From Pleionea sp052032335 (GTDB lineage Bacteria; Pseudomonadota; Gammaproteobacteria; Enterobacterales; Kangiellaceae): DNA of 24,408 nucleotides. Position 1 is the stretch's first letter. Each line of letters starts with the position of its first letter. The notes beneath the pieces were generated by a model. That model was not told the DNA's origin, ran no database searches, and worked only from the letters and a program-made list of their open reading frames with translations. The position numbers were made by a program, and so were the translations under genes. The DNA is taken from NCBI GenBank assembly GCA_052032335.1, contig JBPEWV010000018.1, forward strand, positions 1 through 24,408, given 5' to 3'. This document shows, piece by piece, positions 8,179 through 15,880 of the stretch.

Positions 8179-8663
8179 GTTATTTTCTCAATTCCTGACT
8201 TGTCAATGGATTCTACACAGTGCGCCAGCGAGGCTCCGTCGGGCAGAATCAGTTGTTCAGCGATTTCGAATAGAGGTAATAGAACGAAATTTCGTTGCTT
8301 TAATCCGTAGTGTGGCACTTTCAATCGTGGCAGGTCAATGGATTTGTTTGCAAACAAAAGCAGATCCAGATCCAGAGTTCTTGGCCCCCAACGATCGCCT
8401 TGACGAACCCGACCGTGGTGATTTTCTATGGCTTGTAACGCGTTCAGTAATTCCAGTGGAGGCAATTCAGTCGAGATTTCAGCGACGGCGTTAATGTAAT
8501 CGTTTTGATCTTGTGGCCCCATGGGAGCCGAGCGGTACAAAGACGATGCGCACAGCAACTGGGTACGGTTGATGGTATTCAACTCTTGAATGGCATCTTT
8601 AACCTGTTGCACAGGATTTTCAAGATTGCTGCCAATGCCAATGAACGCATTAACCGAAATCAT
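8175..8663 (-). CDS. folK: 2-amino-4-hydroxy-6-hydroxymethyldihydropteridine pyrophosphokinase
   Basis: Transfers pyrophosphate from ATP to hydroxymethyl-dihydropterin in the folate pathway. The 162-residue length is typical. The N-terminal FIGIGSNL, the SLYRSAPMG loop and the PPPK signature RWGPRTLDLDLLLF (about 91-104, with the two metal-binding Asp of DLD) are all intact, as is VPHYGLKQRNFVLLPL. It overlaps pcnB upstream and the deoxynucleoside kinase downstream by 4 bases each (ATGA type), which indicates tight translational coupling in a three-gene core. The folate product feeds PanB, encoded two genes downstream. Confidence 0.97.
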   Translation of the reverse strand: MISVNAFIGIGSNLENPVQQVKDAIQELNTINRTQLLCASSLYRSAPMGPQDQNDYINAVAEISTELPPLELLNALQAIENHHGRVRQGDRWGPRTLDLDLLLFANKSIDLPRLKVPHYGLKQRNFVLLPLFEIAEQLILPDGASLAHCVESIDKSGIEKIT

Positions 8664-10015
8664 GAGTTACTGGGATTTTGTGATTTCTTCGGGTAGCGAC
8701 GTTTCTTGCGTTTTTTTCGCGGATTGCGTTTATTGCCTAAGGCTTGGGTCATGCTGCGTTGGCCTTCGGGCGAAGCTTCCTGAAAACGCGTCCACCAGCT
8801 GGCAACGCTGGCTAGTGATTCGTCGGCGACCGAACGAAGCACCAAAAAGTCGTACGCAGCACGAAATTTCGGGTGCTCCAAAAGTTTGAATGATCGATGA
8901 TTACGAAATTCCAGTCGGGCTTGAAGTGACCAGATATCTCTTATGACCAGAGAAAATCGCTTGGGAATGGAAATAAATTGCGATTGCTCGGTGACTACCT
9001 GACTCATTGCCTTGTGTAGGGCATCGTTATTGCTCATACCTTGTTGCGTTAGTTCTTCGGCGCGATCGAGTAACGGTTGCCACAAGAAAACCGCGTAGAG
9101 GAACGCCGGTGTCACCGGTTTTTCCTGACGCGTTCGTTCGTCGGTGCTGTCTAATGCCGCTAGAATAAAACTTTCAAAATTATGTGGCGCACCTGAGCGA
9201 ATGGCTTTGTCGGTGGCCGGAAACATTTGATCGAACAGAGCATACTGTTTCAATTGCAGGTAGGTTTCTTTGGCGTGTCCGGCGAGAAGCAACTTATGAC
9301 TTTCATCCCACAGACGAGCTGCCGATACATTTTTCAAAAGTGACGCATTTTTCTTAATTGGCGCCGCCGTGTTCGATTCGATTTTCAAGTTGAGTTTGGC
9401 GGATAAACGTACCGCGCGTAACATGCGCACCGGATCTTCTTGATAGCGTTTTAGCGGATCGCCGATCAAACGCAACTGGCGTTTTTCCAGATCTTTCAAA
9501 CCACCGGTAAAGTCACGAACGGTAAAATCGTCACTCGAATAGTACAAAGCGTTAATCGTAAAATCGCGACGTTGTGCGTCTTCTTCCAGAGAGCCATAGA
9601 CATTGTCACGTACCAACATGCCAGATTCGTGTTGTTGCGCGTGTGGACTTTCCTGTTTATGGTGCGCCCGAAAGGTTGCGACTTCGATGGTTTCGCGACC
9701 GAACAGAATGTGCGCCAGGCGGAAGCGTCGCCCGATTATTCGGCAATTGCGAAACAGCTTTTTGATTTCTTCCGGAGTGGCACTGGTGGCTATATCAAAG
9801 TCTTTGGGGTGTAACCCGAGTAAAATATCACGTACGCCACCACCAACCAGATAGGCTTCAAAATTGGCTTTGTGCAGACGATTCAATACTTTCAACGCGT
9901 TCACGCTGATCAATTTGCGCGAGACGGCATGATCACTGCGACCAAGAATAACAGGAGCGTTTTGAGTCTTCTCCTGTGGGCTGGTGAACAGTTTTTTGAA
10001 AAATTGATTGATCAT
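8660..10015 (-). CDS. pcnB: Poly(A) polymerase I
   Basis: Adds 3' poly(A) tails to RNA, generally marking transcripts for decay. The 451-residue protein has the class II nucleotidyltransferase head: YLVGGGVRDILLGLHPKDFD (about 55-74), with catalytic Asp 72 and Asp 74, then GRRFRLAHI and the RRDFTINALYY segment with the third carboxylate. The RNA-binding neck (GDPLKRYQEDPVRMLRAVRL) follows. The C-terminus is a strongly basic tail rich in Lys/Arg (last ~25 residues), as in other bacterial PAP I, which separates it from CCA-adding enzymes. It heads the pcnB-folK-kinase-panBC run, 95 bases after gluQRS. In pseudomonads cbrA and cbrB often sit in that interval; they are absent here. Confidence 0.96.
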   Translation of the reverse strand: MINQFFKKLFTSPQEKTQNAPVILGRSDHAVSRKLISVNALKVLNRLHKANFEAYLVGGGVRDILLGLHPKDFDIATSATPEEIKKLFRNCRIIGRRFRLAHILFGRETIEVATFRAHHKQESPHAQQHESGMLVRDNVYGSLEEDAQRRDFTINALYYSSDDFTVRDFTGGLKDLEKRQLRLIGDPLKRYQEDPVRMLRAVRLSAKLNLKIESNTAAPIKKNASLLKNVSAARLWDESHKLLLAGHAKETYLQLKQYALFDQMFPATDKAIRSGAPHNFESFILAALDSTDERTRQEKPVTPAFLYAVFLWQPLLDRAEELTQQGMSNNDALHKAMSQVVTEQSQFISIPKRFSLVIRDIWSLQARLEFRNHRSFKLLEHPKFRAAYDFLVLRSVADESLASVASWWTRFQEASPEGQRSMTQALGNKRNPRKKRKKRRYPKKSQNPSNS

Positions 10016-10110
10016 GTGCGTTGTATGCCTCTAAATGAGCCAGCGATCATACCAGCCCCGCTGATTTATGGAAGTGTTAATCGTGCGCTTTAACCACTGT
10101 CAAACCGGAC

Positions 10111-11049
10111 TCAAGGCGGGTTTTCCTCCAACAGGGGGTTAGGCAGCGCGTGTTTGCGTGGAATGGACCGCCAGTTCCAATGCTCGGCTGCCCACGCCAA
10201 TACAGTTGCGCAGTCGCTGCTGAACAATTCTTTGGGTGGTGACTGTCCCAAAAACTCTAACGCAACCAGAAGTTGTTCGGTCGCTCTTTTGGCCTCGATG
10301 GCCGGCGCATAGTTCTGTTTGCTAAGTTTATTGCCTTGCGCATCGACCGCTAATGGTAGATGTTTGTACATGGGTGAATCGTGGCCGAACAGCTGAAACA
10401 GCCGTTGTTGCTTGGGCGTTGAGTCGAGCAGGTCGGCACCACGAATAACCTGGTTTATGTTCTGATCAATGTCGTCGACTACCACCGCAAGCTGGTAAGC
10501 AAACAGGCCATCGCGCCGTTTTACGATGAAGTCTTCGTTGGCCCGGTCGTTGTCGAGTTCGAGCAATCCCTGGATCGGATCCCGGTAAGAGGAGTCGGCA
10601 TTCTGTTGAATGGTGCGGATGGCGACGGAACCGGTAAAGGGCAATCCCCGCGTTCGACAATGATTGCGGTAAACACCCCCAGACATGCGAATTTGCTTGC
10701 GCGTGCACTGGCAAGCGTAAACGGCATTTTGAGACTTTAAATATTCCAGCTGTTCGGCGTAGCGGTTGAGTCGGCTGCTCTGATACAGCACCGAGCCATC
10801 CCATTCGAGGCCAAAACTTTCCAGTGTCTTCAGAATATTGTCGGCGGCACCGGGTTGCTCCCGAGGCGGATCCAGATCTTCAATGCGTACCAGCCACTGT
10901 CCCTGATGGTGTCGGGCATCCAGATAGCTGGCAACCGCCGCTACCAGTGACCCAAAATGCAAAAGTCCGGTGGGTGAAGGGGCAAACCTTCCGCGGTATT
11001 GGTCGCCTGAATGCTGTTGCGTTTGAGAGGCGTCGTTTGGGTGAGTCAT
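10111..11049 (-). CDS. gluQRS: Glutamyl-Q tRNA(Asp) synthetase
   Basis: A truncated glutamyl-tRNA synthetase paralogue that attaches glutamate to the queuosine base of tRNA(Asp) rather than to a tRNA 3' end. The 312-residue length fits, as it lacks the anticodon-binding domain. Visible features are RGRFAPSPTGLLHFGSL with the HIGH-like motif, IRIEDLDPPREQPGA-type segment (here VRIEDLDPPREQPGA), a zinc-binding Cys set (YACQCTRKQI then YRNHC), RRDGLFAYQLAVVVDD, and the KMSKS-like GNKLSKQN. It lies directly after dksA, as in many gammaproteobacteria. The dksA terminator ends two to three bases before this ATG and no Shine-Dalgarno sequence is seen, so expression probably depends on readthrough or another start. 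Confidence 0.96.
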   Translation of the reverse strand: MTHPNDASQTQQHSGDQYRGRFAPSPTGLLHFGSLVAAVASYLDARHHQGQWLVRIEDLDPPREQPGAADNILKTLESFGLEWDGSVLYQSSRLNRYAEQLEYLKSQNAVYACQCTRKQIRMSGGVYRNHCRTRGLPFTGSVAIRTIQQNADSSYRDPIQGLLELDNDRANEDFIVKRRDGLFAYQLAVVVDDIDQNINQVIRGADLLDSTPKQQRLFQLFGHDSPMYKHLPLAVDAQGNKLSKQNYAPAIEAKRATEQLLVALEFLGQSPPKELFSSDCATVLAWAAEHWNWRSIPRKHALPNPLLEENPP

Positions 11050-11051
11050 AC

Positions 11052-11078
11052 GAAAAAGGGTGCAACATGCACCCTTTA
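11052..11078 (-). terminator. Rho-independent terminator between dksA and gluQRS
   Basis: A perfect 10-bp stem (AAAGGGTGCA at 11055-11064 and TGCACCCTTT at 11068-11077, 3-base loop) is followed on the minus strand by five T residues (11057-11053, partly shared with the stem). It starts 6 bases after the dksA stop and ends 3 bases before the gluQRS ATG. It therefore separates the genes and covers the gluQRS ribosome-binding region. Confidence 0.88.
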
Positions 11079-11083
11079 AAAAG

Positions 11084-11536
11084 CTATTTTCCTAATTGCC
11101 TTTCTTTGATTTCATCGAGTGTTTTGCAGTCGATGCAAAGGTTGGCAGTGGGGCGAGCCTCCAGTCGACGGACGCCGATTTCAACGCCACAAGATTCGCA
11201 GTATCCGTATTCTTCGTCGTCGATTTCCTGAATCGCTCCTTTAATCTTTTTAAGCAGTTTGCGTTCGCGGTCACGCGTCCGTAATTCAAGACTGAACTCT
11301 TCTTCCTGGCTAGCCCGGTCAACGGGATCGGGAAAGTTCGCAGCTTCGTCTTTCATGTGGCTAACCGTGCGATCAACCTCTTCCATTAATTGTTTTTTCC
11401 AAGTTTCGAGAATGTTGCGAAAATGAGCGCGTTGTTCTGCGTTCATGTATTCTTCGCCTTTTTTCTCTTTGTATGGGGCAATCCCCAGGTTACCTAACGT
11501 AGTCGATGTTGCCGCTTTTGTTGGTTTTCGAGCCAT
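11084..11536 (-). CDS. dksA: RNA polymerase-binding transcription factor DksA
   Basis: Binds in the RNA polymerase secondary channel and, with ppGpp, represses rRNA-type promoters and activates amino-acid biosynthesis promoters. The 150-residue protein carries the coiled-coil tip motif DPVDRA (Asp70, Asp73, Ala75, one less than in E. coli) and the four-cysteine zinc finger C113-x2-C116...C134-x2-C137. The coiled-coil region SQEEEFSLELRTRDRERKLL is almost invariant in the family. The complete cysteine set shows the canonical zinc form, not the Cys-poor DksA2 type. It is transcribed after sfsA with a 197-base spacer that probably holds its own promoter, and ends in a strong terminator. Confidence 0.98.
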   Translation of the reverse strand: MARKPTKAATSTTLGNLGIAPYKEKKGEEYMNAEQRAHFRNILETWKKQLMEEVDRTVSHMKDEAANFPDPVDRASQEEEFSLELRTRDRERKLLKKIKGAIQEIDDEEYGYCESCGVEIGVRRLEARPTANLCIDCKTLDEIKERQLGK

Positions 11537-11639
11537 TGACCGCTCCCAGCCTAATCATTGTTAATACATCATCTGTACGAGTGGCTGGCCAATTGTTTTA
11601 TCTAATTATGGGCCACTCGATGAACACCTAAGCCGCGAA

Positions 11640-11665
11640 GATATAGCATACTTTCTTCGTGACAA
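11640..11665 (-). promoter_or_regulatory. Candidate dksA promoter with GC-rich discriminator
   Basis: On the minus strand, TTGTCA (11665-11660) and TATATC (11645-11640) are separated by 14 bases, followed by TTCGCGGC before the likely start of transcription. The short spacer makes the assignment weak. The GC-rich discriminator is the type found at promoters inhibited by ppGpp/DksA, which would fit autoregulation. It lies about 100 bases upstream of the dksA start. Confidence 0.22.
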
Positions 11666-11733
11666 AAAGGCATTATGGGGATTAATTACCGAAGTTCAAG
11701 TTTTATCAATACATTGCTATAAGTTTAACCGCT

Positions 11734-12441
11734 TTAGTAATCAACGGTTAATTTTCGATTTAAGATTATCTCAGTGGGCGAAATGGAAGCGCCATAGGCC
11801 AATATTTCGACTCCGGCTTCGGCCGCCTGTTTTAAAAGGTCTGCGTAGTCCGGATCAATGTGATGCGCAGCTCGGACTTGTTGAATACCAGTATGTTGAA
11901 CGCAAAACAATAACACCGCGTGGGCGTTTTCTGACTGCGCAATGGTGATCAGCTCGCGCAAATGTTTCTGGCCACGGGCGGATACTGCATCAGGAAAATA
12001 CCCAATACCGTCGTCCTCTTTGAGCGTAACACTTTTCACTTCCACGTAAGTTGGGCCTTTGGGCGTTTCCAACAGCAAGTCGATGCGGCTGTTTTCCTCG
12101 CCGTATTTGACCTCACTTTGCATCGATTGGTAACCTTGGAGCTCTTCGACAGTACCATTAACAATTGCCTCTTCGACAAGCTTGTTGGCTAAGTGAGTGT
12201 TTACACCAATGCGCTCACCTGCGGGGTTTTCGGAAATGGTCCAGGTGTAGCGGTATTTGCGTTTCGGGTTGTTGGAGTCTTGCAGGTAGGCGTACCAGTT
12301 GGGTCCCCAGCAGGCTTTCATAGACCCGGTGTTGGGGCAGTGAACCGTGATGGTATCGCCCGAATCCAGTGTCACATCGGCCAGAAATCGCTTGTAGCGT
12401 TGAATTAACGTGGTTTTGGTTAATGGACTATCAAACTTCAT
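11734..12441 (-). CDS. sfsA: SfsA family DNA/RNA-binding nuclease-like protein
   Basis: Named for sugar fermentation stimulation in E. coli, where it was described as a DNA-binding protein; its exact cellular role is unsettled. The 235-residue protein contains the N-terminal OB-like segment TVHCPNTGSMKACW (about 32-45), NTHLANKLVEEA, and a PD-(D/E)xK-like core RIDLLLE...YVEVKSVTL with Asp121, Glu134 and Lys136. GYFPDAVSARGQKHLRELI is also a strong family signature. It sits upstream of dksA as in most gammaproteobacteria and 41 bases after the Rieske gene, so those two may be co-transcribed. Confidence 0.95.
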   Translation of the reverse strand: MKFDSPLTKTTLIQRYKRFLADVTLDSGDTITVHCPNTGSMKACWGPNWYAYLQDSNNPKRKYRYTWTISENPAGERIGVNTHLANKLVEEAIVNGTVEELQGYQSMQSEVKYGEENSRIDLLLETPKGPTYVEVKSVTLKEDDGIGYFPDAVSARGQKHLRELITIAQSENAHAVLLFCVQHTGIQQVRAAHHIDPDYADLLKQAAEAGVEILAYGASISPTEIILNRKLTVDY

Positions 12442-12482
12442 CTTTGAGCTGACCGGTAATTAAAACGGCGCAGTATAAGAGG

Positions 12483-12812
12483 TTACTCCGGGTCGGTCAA
12501 AAGCCAGACCTGAGCGTTTTTTACGATCAGTTCAACCGAGGTCAAAGATTGGTTTTTACACGGGCCCATGGTGCAGTGACCGGTTCTGGGGTGAAAGTGC
12601 GCACCGTGAACCGAACACAGAATATGAAAGCCATCCAGTGCAATAATGCGATCGTTGTTCATGTTAAGTCGCGCGTTGGCGTGAGGGCAGCGGTTTTGGT
12701 AACCGAATATTTGGTCCTGAACCGATACTAGAATAAACTCATTGCCCTGATTATCGGTGACCACCAGACCGTGGTCGGGTTGAATGTCTTCGAGGTTGCA
12801 CAGAGGTCGCAT
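12483..12812 (-). CDS. Rieske [2Fe-2S] ferredoxin-like protein
   Basis: A 109-residue single-domain Rieske protein. The cluster ligands are C42-P-H44 and C66-S-V-H69-G, in the expected C-x-H...C-x2-H arrangement. Two further cysteines (C80, C85, in GHCTMGPC) match small stand-alone Rieske proteins. There is no signal peptide or membrane anchor, so it is likely a cytoplasmic electron carrier or a subunit of an unlinked oxygenase. It is followed by sfsA after 41 bases and is divergent from the hydrolase gene with only 33 bases between starts. A GGAA (about 8 bases upstream) is a plausible ribosome-binding site. The redox partner cannot be inferred. Confidence 0.9.
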   Translation of the reverse strand: MRPLCNLEDIQPDHGLVVTDNQGNEFILVSVQDQIFGYQNRCPHANARLNMNNDRIIALDGFHILCSVHGAHFHPRTGHCTMGPCKNQSLTSVELIVKNAQVWLLTDPE

Positions 12813-12845
12813 AAAGATGTTCCAAAGGGTATAGGGGAAGTTTAG

Positions 12846-13646
12846 TTGATTTGGTTGGGTTTGTTAGTCTTGCTTTTGGCCACGATAGTCGTTTACTGGA
12901 CGCTGTTTTACTTGCGTCAGAATCGGCTGCTGTTTCCGGGCCACCGAGTGCCGGTTCCGGCATCGATTCCGCACGCCTCTGAATGGCTGAGCCTGCCCTT
13001 CGGCAAAGTTGAAATGGTTTTTTTGCGAGGCGCGGGCAGCGCTCCTCGGCCAACGGTTCTGGTTGCCCACGGTCAGCTGGGTTTGATCGACAGTTGGCTG
13101 GAGCGAATGTCGGAACTGCAATCGCTCGGCTACAACTGTTTGTTGGTGGAGTTTCCGGGCTACGGGCGAAGCCAAGGGCAATGTTCTGCGTCCAGCCTTA
13201 AACAGACTTACTGCGCCGCTTACGACTGGTTGCTGCAACGCCCCGAGGTGGATCGGCAACAAATCATCGGCCTTGGCCGTTCAATGGGCGGCGGCGTGAT
13301 TTCGCTGCTAGCGCTGCACCGGCCGTTACAGTGTTTGTGGTTGATGTCGACTTACACCAGTTTGCGACCCTTTGTTGCAAAACGTGGCATTCCCGGTTGG
13401 TTATTGAAAGATCCTCTGGATAATCTGGCGCGTATTAAACACCATGGGTTACCGGTTCTGGTGCTTCATGGCGAGTCCGACGATATCATTCCGGTTTCAC
13501 ATGGCCGGCAATTGGCCGGGCAGGCCGAGCATTCGCAACTGGTCCTGGAGCCCGGCGACCATGATCGATGCCCCGCTGACTGGGCTGCCTTCTGGCGCAA
13601 GGCGGTGAACTTCCAGCAATCGCTGAAAACCCGACAATCGCCTTAA
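12846..13646 (+). CDS. Membrane-anchored alpha/beta hydrolase (serine hydrolase)
   Basis: A 266-residue protein starting with TTG, chosen because GGGGAAG lies 5 bases upstream and the frame begins with a hydrophobic anchor (WLGLLVLLLATIVVYWTLFYL). The catalytic core is an alpha/beta hydrolase: VLVAHGQLG gives the oxyanion region, GRSMGGG the nucleophile elbow (Ser146), GESDDIIP the acid (Asp212 or 213), and PGDHDRCP the histidine (His239). It resembles the BEM46/YfhR-like group of membrane-tethered hydrolases. The substrate is unknown. It is divergent from the Rieske gene. The first 60 residues look like a stalk or membrane domain. Confidence 0.88.
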   Translation: MIWLGLLVLLLATIVVYWTLFYLRQNRLLFPGHRVPVPASIPHASEWLSLPFGKVEMVFLRGAGSAPRPTVLVAHGQLGLIDSWLERMSELQSLGYNCLLVEFPGYGRSQGQCSASSLKQTYCAAYDWLLQRPEVDRQQIIGLGRSMGGGVISLLALHRPLQCLWLMSTYTSLRPFVAKRGIPGWLLKDPLDNLARIKHHGLPVLVLHGESDDIIPVSHGRQLAGQAEHSQLVLEPGDHDRCPADWAAFWRKAVNFQQSLKTRQSP

Positions 13647-13799
13647 TCGTTCAGCTTTTGCGGTCGATCATGTAAAATAGCGCTTAGAATCTCGACTTTC
13701 GCCAATTGAGGCGTTCAGCGGAAAATCCATTCGAGCGATACCGCAAAGTCGTCAACACGATGTTTCTCTGGCCGAGTGGCCGGAACACTGGAATTAAAT

Positions 13800-14384
13800 A
13801 TGGCCTTAATAGATGCGGCGAAAGCCAAATTGCCGACCGCCTGGGGTGAGTTCGAAATTCACGCTCTGGAAGATAATGACACGCAAAAAGAACACGTTGC
13901 TTTAACCATGGGCGATTTGACGGGCGATGAGCCGGTACTGGTGCGAATTCACTCAGAATGCCTAACGGGCGACGCTTTCTTTAGCATGCGTTGTGACTGT
14001 GGACCTCAACTGGAAGCGGCGATGGAAAAAATATCGGAGGCAGGCCGCGGCATATTGCTTTACCTCAGACAGGAAGGCCGTGGTATCGGCCTGGTGAATA
14101 AAATTCGAGCCTATGCGCTGCAAGATCAGGGCATGGATACCGTCGAAGCGAACGAAAAGCTAGGCTTTGACGCAGATGCACGCGACTTCACTCTGGCGGG
14201 CAGAACATTGCAGGCCCTGAAGGTGTCTCGTATAAAGTTGATGACCAATAACCCGCGAAAAGTCTCGGCCATTGAGTCGGCAGGCATTGAAGTGGTTGAG
14301 CGTGTGCCGATGAAATTTGGTAAGAACCCGCACAACGAAAAATACCTGTCGACCAAACATGGTAAGTTAGGCCATTTATTTTAA
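13800..14384 (+). CDS. ribA: GTP cyclohydrolase II
   Basis: Converts GTP to 2,5-diamino-6-ribosylamino-pyrimidinone phosphate, formate and pyrophosphate, the first step of riboflavin synthesis. The chosen ATG gives 194 residues, with GGAA 6 bases upstream; a GTG at 13776 is in frame but adds residues not seen in the family. Zinc ligands Cys54, Cys65 and Cys67 (ECLTGDAFFSMRCDCG) fall at the same numbers as in E. coli RibA. RQEGRGIGL, DTVEANEKLGF, LMTNNPRKV and the C-terminal GHL complete the family pattern. It is a stand-alone RibA with no ribB domain fused. No FMN riboswitch structure was recognised in the 153 bases upstream. Confidence 0.97.
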   Translation: MALIDAAKAKLPTAWGEFEIHALEDNDTQKEHVALTMGDLTGDEPVLVRIHSECLTGDAFFSMRCDCGPQLEAAMEKISEAGRGILLYLRQEGRGIGLVNKIRAYALQDQGMDTVEANEKLGFDADARDFTLAGRTLQALKVSRIKLMTNNPRKVSAIESAGIEVVERVPMKFGKNPHNEKYLSTKHGKLGHLF

Positions 14385-14509
14385 CCGTTTTCTACGACAA
14401 GCAGAGCACTGACATTGACGGCGACCACAGGTCGCTGCTCGATTCTGAACATTCTGATAATTCGCGACATTAAGCGTTGCTTGATCCAACCCAAAAAGAA
14501 GGAGCCAGT

Positions 14510-15799
14510 ATGGCACAAACATTGAAGGTAAAACTTTCTGACAAGCCTGCATCCGGTGTATGGAATGATAAAGCAAACATTTCTTTTGATGGCGACTCGG
14601 CGACCATTCATCTCAACGGTGTTATGGACGTCGAACAGATCCAGTCCGCTGCGCGTCAAATGCTGGCGCTGGGTTTTGTTTCGTTTGAGTTGAGCGGAGA
14701 TCGTTGGGGATTTGAAAACCAGTTTGCCTTTGCACAGGGAGCTTATTCTCCCAAGAGTGTGCCCGAGGTGAAGTATCGGCCGCTTTCAGACGAAGAAGAT
14801 GCTGATCTGCAATCGCTAATCAAGATCAGTTACTGGACGCGTGAACAGGTTAATCGGACTCCTGAAGATATGTCGCCCCAGGTACTGGCCCAGGACGCCG
14901 CCGACTTTATTTCCTCATTTGCTCCCGACAATATCAGTTTTAAAATGATCGAAGGCGAAGATTTGCTGAAACACGAGCTGGTGGGTATTCACGGCGTCGG
15001 ACGCGGCAGTGTTAGGCCTCCTGTCCTGTTAGAACTCGATTTTCGTCCCGACGGCTGGGGCGACGCAGCGCCAATTGCTGCTTTAGTGGGTAAAGGCATT
15101 ACCTTTGATTCAGGCGGCTACAGCATAAAAGCCAGTGAATCGATGTTGCATATGAAAGCCGACATGGGTGGTGCCGCGACCGTCGCAGGCGCGCTCGCAC
15201 TTGCGATTACACGCGGCCTCAATAAACGGGTGAAGTTGTATTTATGTTGTGCCGAAAACCTGATCAGTGGTCACGCCTACAAACTGGGTGATATTTTGAA
15301 ATACAAAAACGGCGTTACCGTAGAAATTTTAAACACCGATGCCGAAGGGCGTTTGGTGTTGGCCGATGGGCTTATTTTAGCCAGCGAATCGGGTGCCGAG
15401 CTGATTATTGATGCCGCAACTTTGACCGGTGCCGCAGTAACGGCATTGGGCGATCATTATAATGCGGTCTTCAGCCTCGACAAACAGTTGTCGGATGAAA
15501 TTTTGGCGTTTTCCAGCGCAGAAAACGAAAGTCACTGGCCGCTGCCATTGCAGCCCTTCCACGCCGCCTTAACTCCTTCGAACTACGCCGATACGGCTAA
15601 CAGTCGTCCGGTTAAAGGTGGTGGTCCGGGTGGCGCAAGCAATGCGGCCGGCTTTCTGTCGCGATTTGTAGCCAAAGGTCGACGCTGGGCTCATTTTGAC
15701 CTGGCGGCTTGCATGAATGGTTCGGATTCGGGCTATTTATCAGCCGGTGGTACGGGTAAAGGGATCCGCACCATCGCTCGAACTCTGCTGGAAGAATAG
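14510..15799 (+). CDS. pepB: M17 family peptidase B (leucyl/broad aminopeptidase)
   Basis: A di-metal aminopeptidase that removes N-terminal residues from peptides during protein turnover. The ATG was chosen because AAGAAGGAG lies 5 bases upstream; the frame also extends 11 codons further back to a TTG with no matching site. The 429-residue protein follows E. coli PepB closely in domain layout. The catalytic and metal residues K195 and D200 (GKGITFDSGG), the KADMGGAAT segment, and D277, E279 and R281 (NTDAEGRLVLADGL) are all present. VGRGSVRPPVLL and IIDAATLTGAA are also typical. Length and the N-terminal domain fit PepB better than the longer PepA. It is cytoplasmic. Confidence 0.94.
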   Translation: MAQTLKVKLSDKPASGVWNDKANISFDGDSATIHLNGVMDVEQIQSAARQMLALGFVSFELSGDRWGFENQFAFAQGAYSPKSVPEVKYRPLSDEEDADLQSLIKISYWTREQVNRTPEDMSPQVLAQDAADFISSFAPDNISFKMIEGEDLLKHELVGIHGVGRGSVRPPVLLELDFRPDGWGDAAPIAALVGKGITFDSGGYSIKASESMLHMKADMGGAATVAGALALAITRGLNKRVKLYLCCAENLISGHAYKLGDILKYKNGVTVEILNTDAEGRLVLADGLILASESGAELIIDAATLTGAAVTALGDHYNAVFSLDKQLSDEILAFSSAENESHWPLPLQPFHAALTPSNYADTANSRPVKGGGPGGASNAAGFLSRFVAKGRRWAHFDLAACMNGSDSGYLSAGGTGKGIRTIARTLLEE

Positions 15800-15807
15800 T
15801 GTACTAT

Positions 15808-15842
15808 GATCGGCCTCGACCAAAATTGTGTCGAAGCCGATC
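15808..15842. other. 13-base inverted repeat between pepB and ydgA-type gene
   Basis: Left arm 15808-15820 and right arm 15830-15842 pair with one mismatch around a 9-base loop. No T-run follows on either strand, so it does not look like a classic Rho-independent terminator. It lies 9 bases after the pepB stop and 39 bases before the next start. It may stabilise the 3' end of pepB mRNA or bind a protein. Confidence 0.6.
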
Positions 15843-15880
15843 TGAAGAAATATAAATATTAAGAAATTTAAGGAAAAACT

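Noticed and set aside
11579..11618. Inverted repeat GAGTGGC/GCCACTC upstream of dksA
   Set aside because: Seven base pairs with a loop of about 26 bases is within chance and has no supporting context.
13770..13781. GGCCGAGTGGCC segment resembling the D-arm of a serine or leucine tRNA
   Set aside because: It is just a short self-complementary hairpin; no acceptor stem, anticodon arm or T-arm follows.
13776..13799. GTG start giving RibA eight extra residues
   Set aside because: RibA proteins begin at the position of the ATG at 13800, which has a GGAA site 6 bases upstream; zinc cysteine numbering then matches E. coli.
14404..14440. Hairpin GCGACC/GGTCGC after ribA as a terminator
   Set aside because: A 6-bp stem with a 3-base loop is clear, but no T-run follows on the plus strand; left unassigned.
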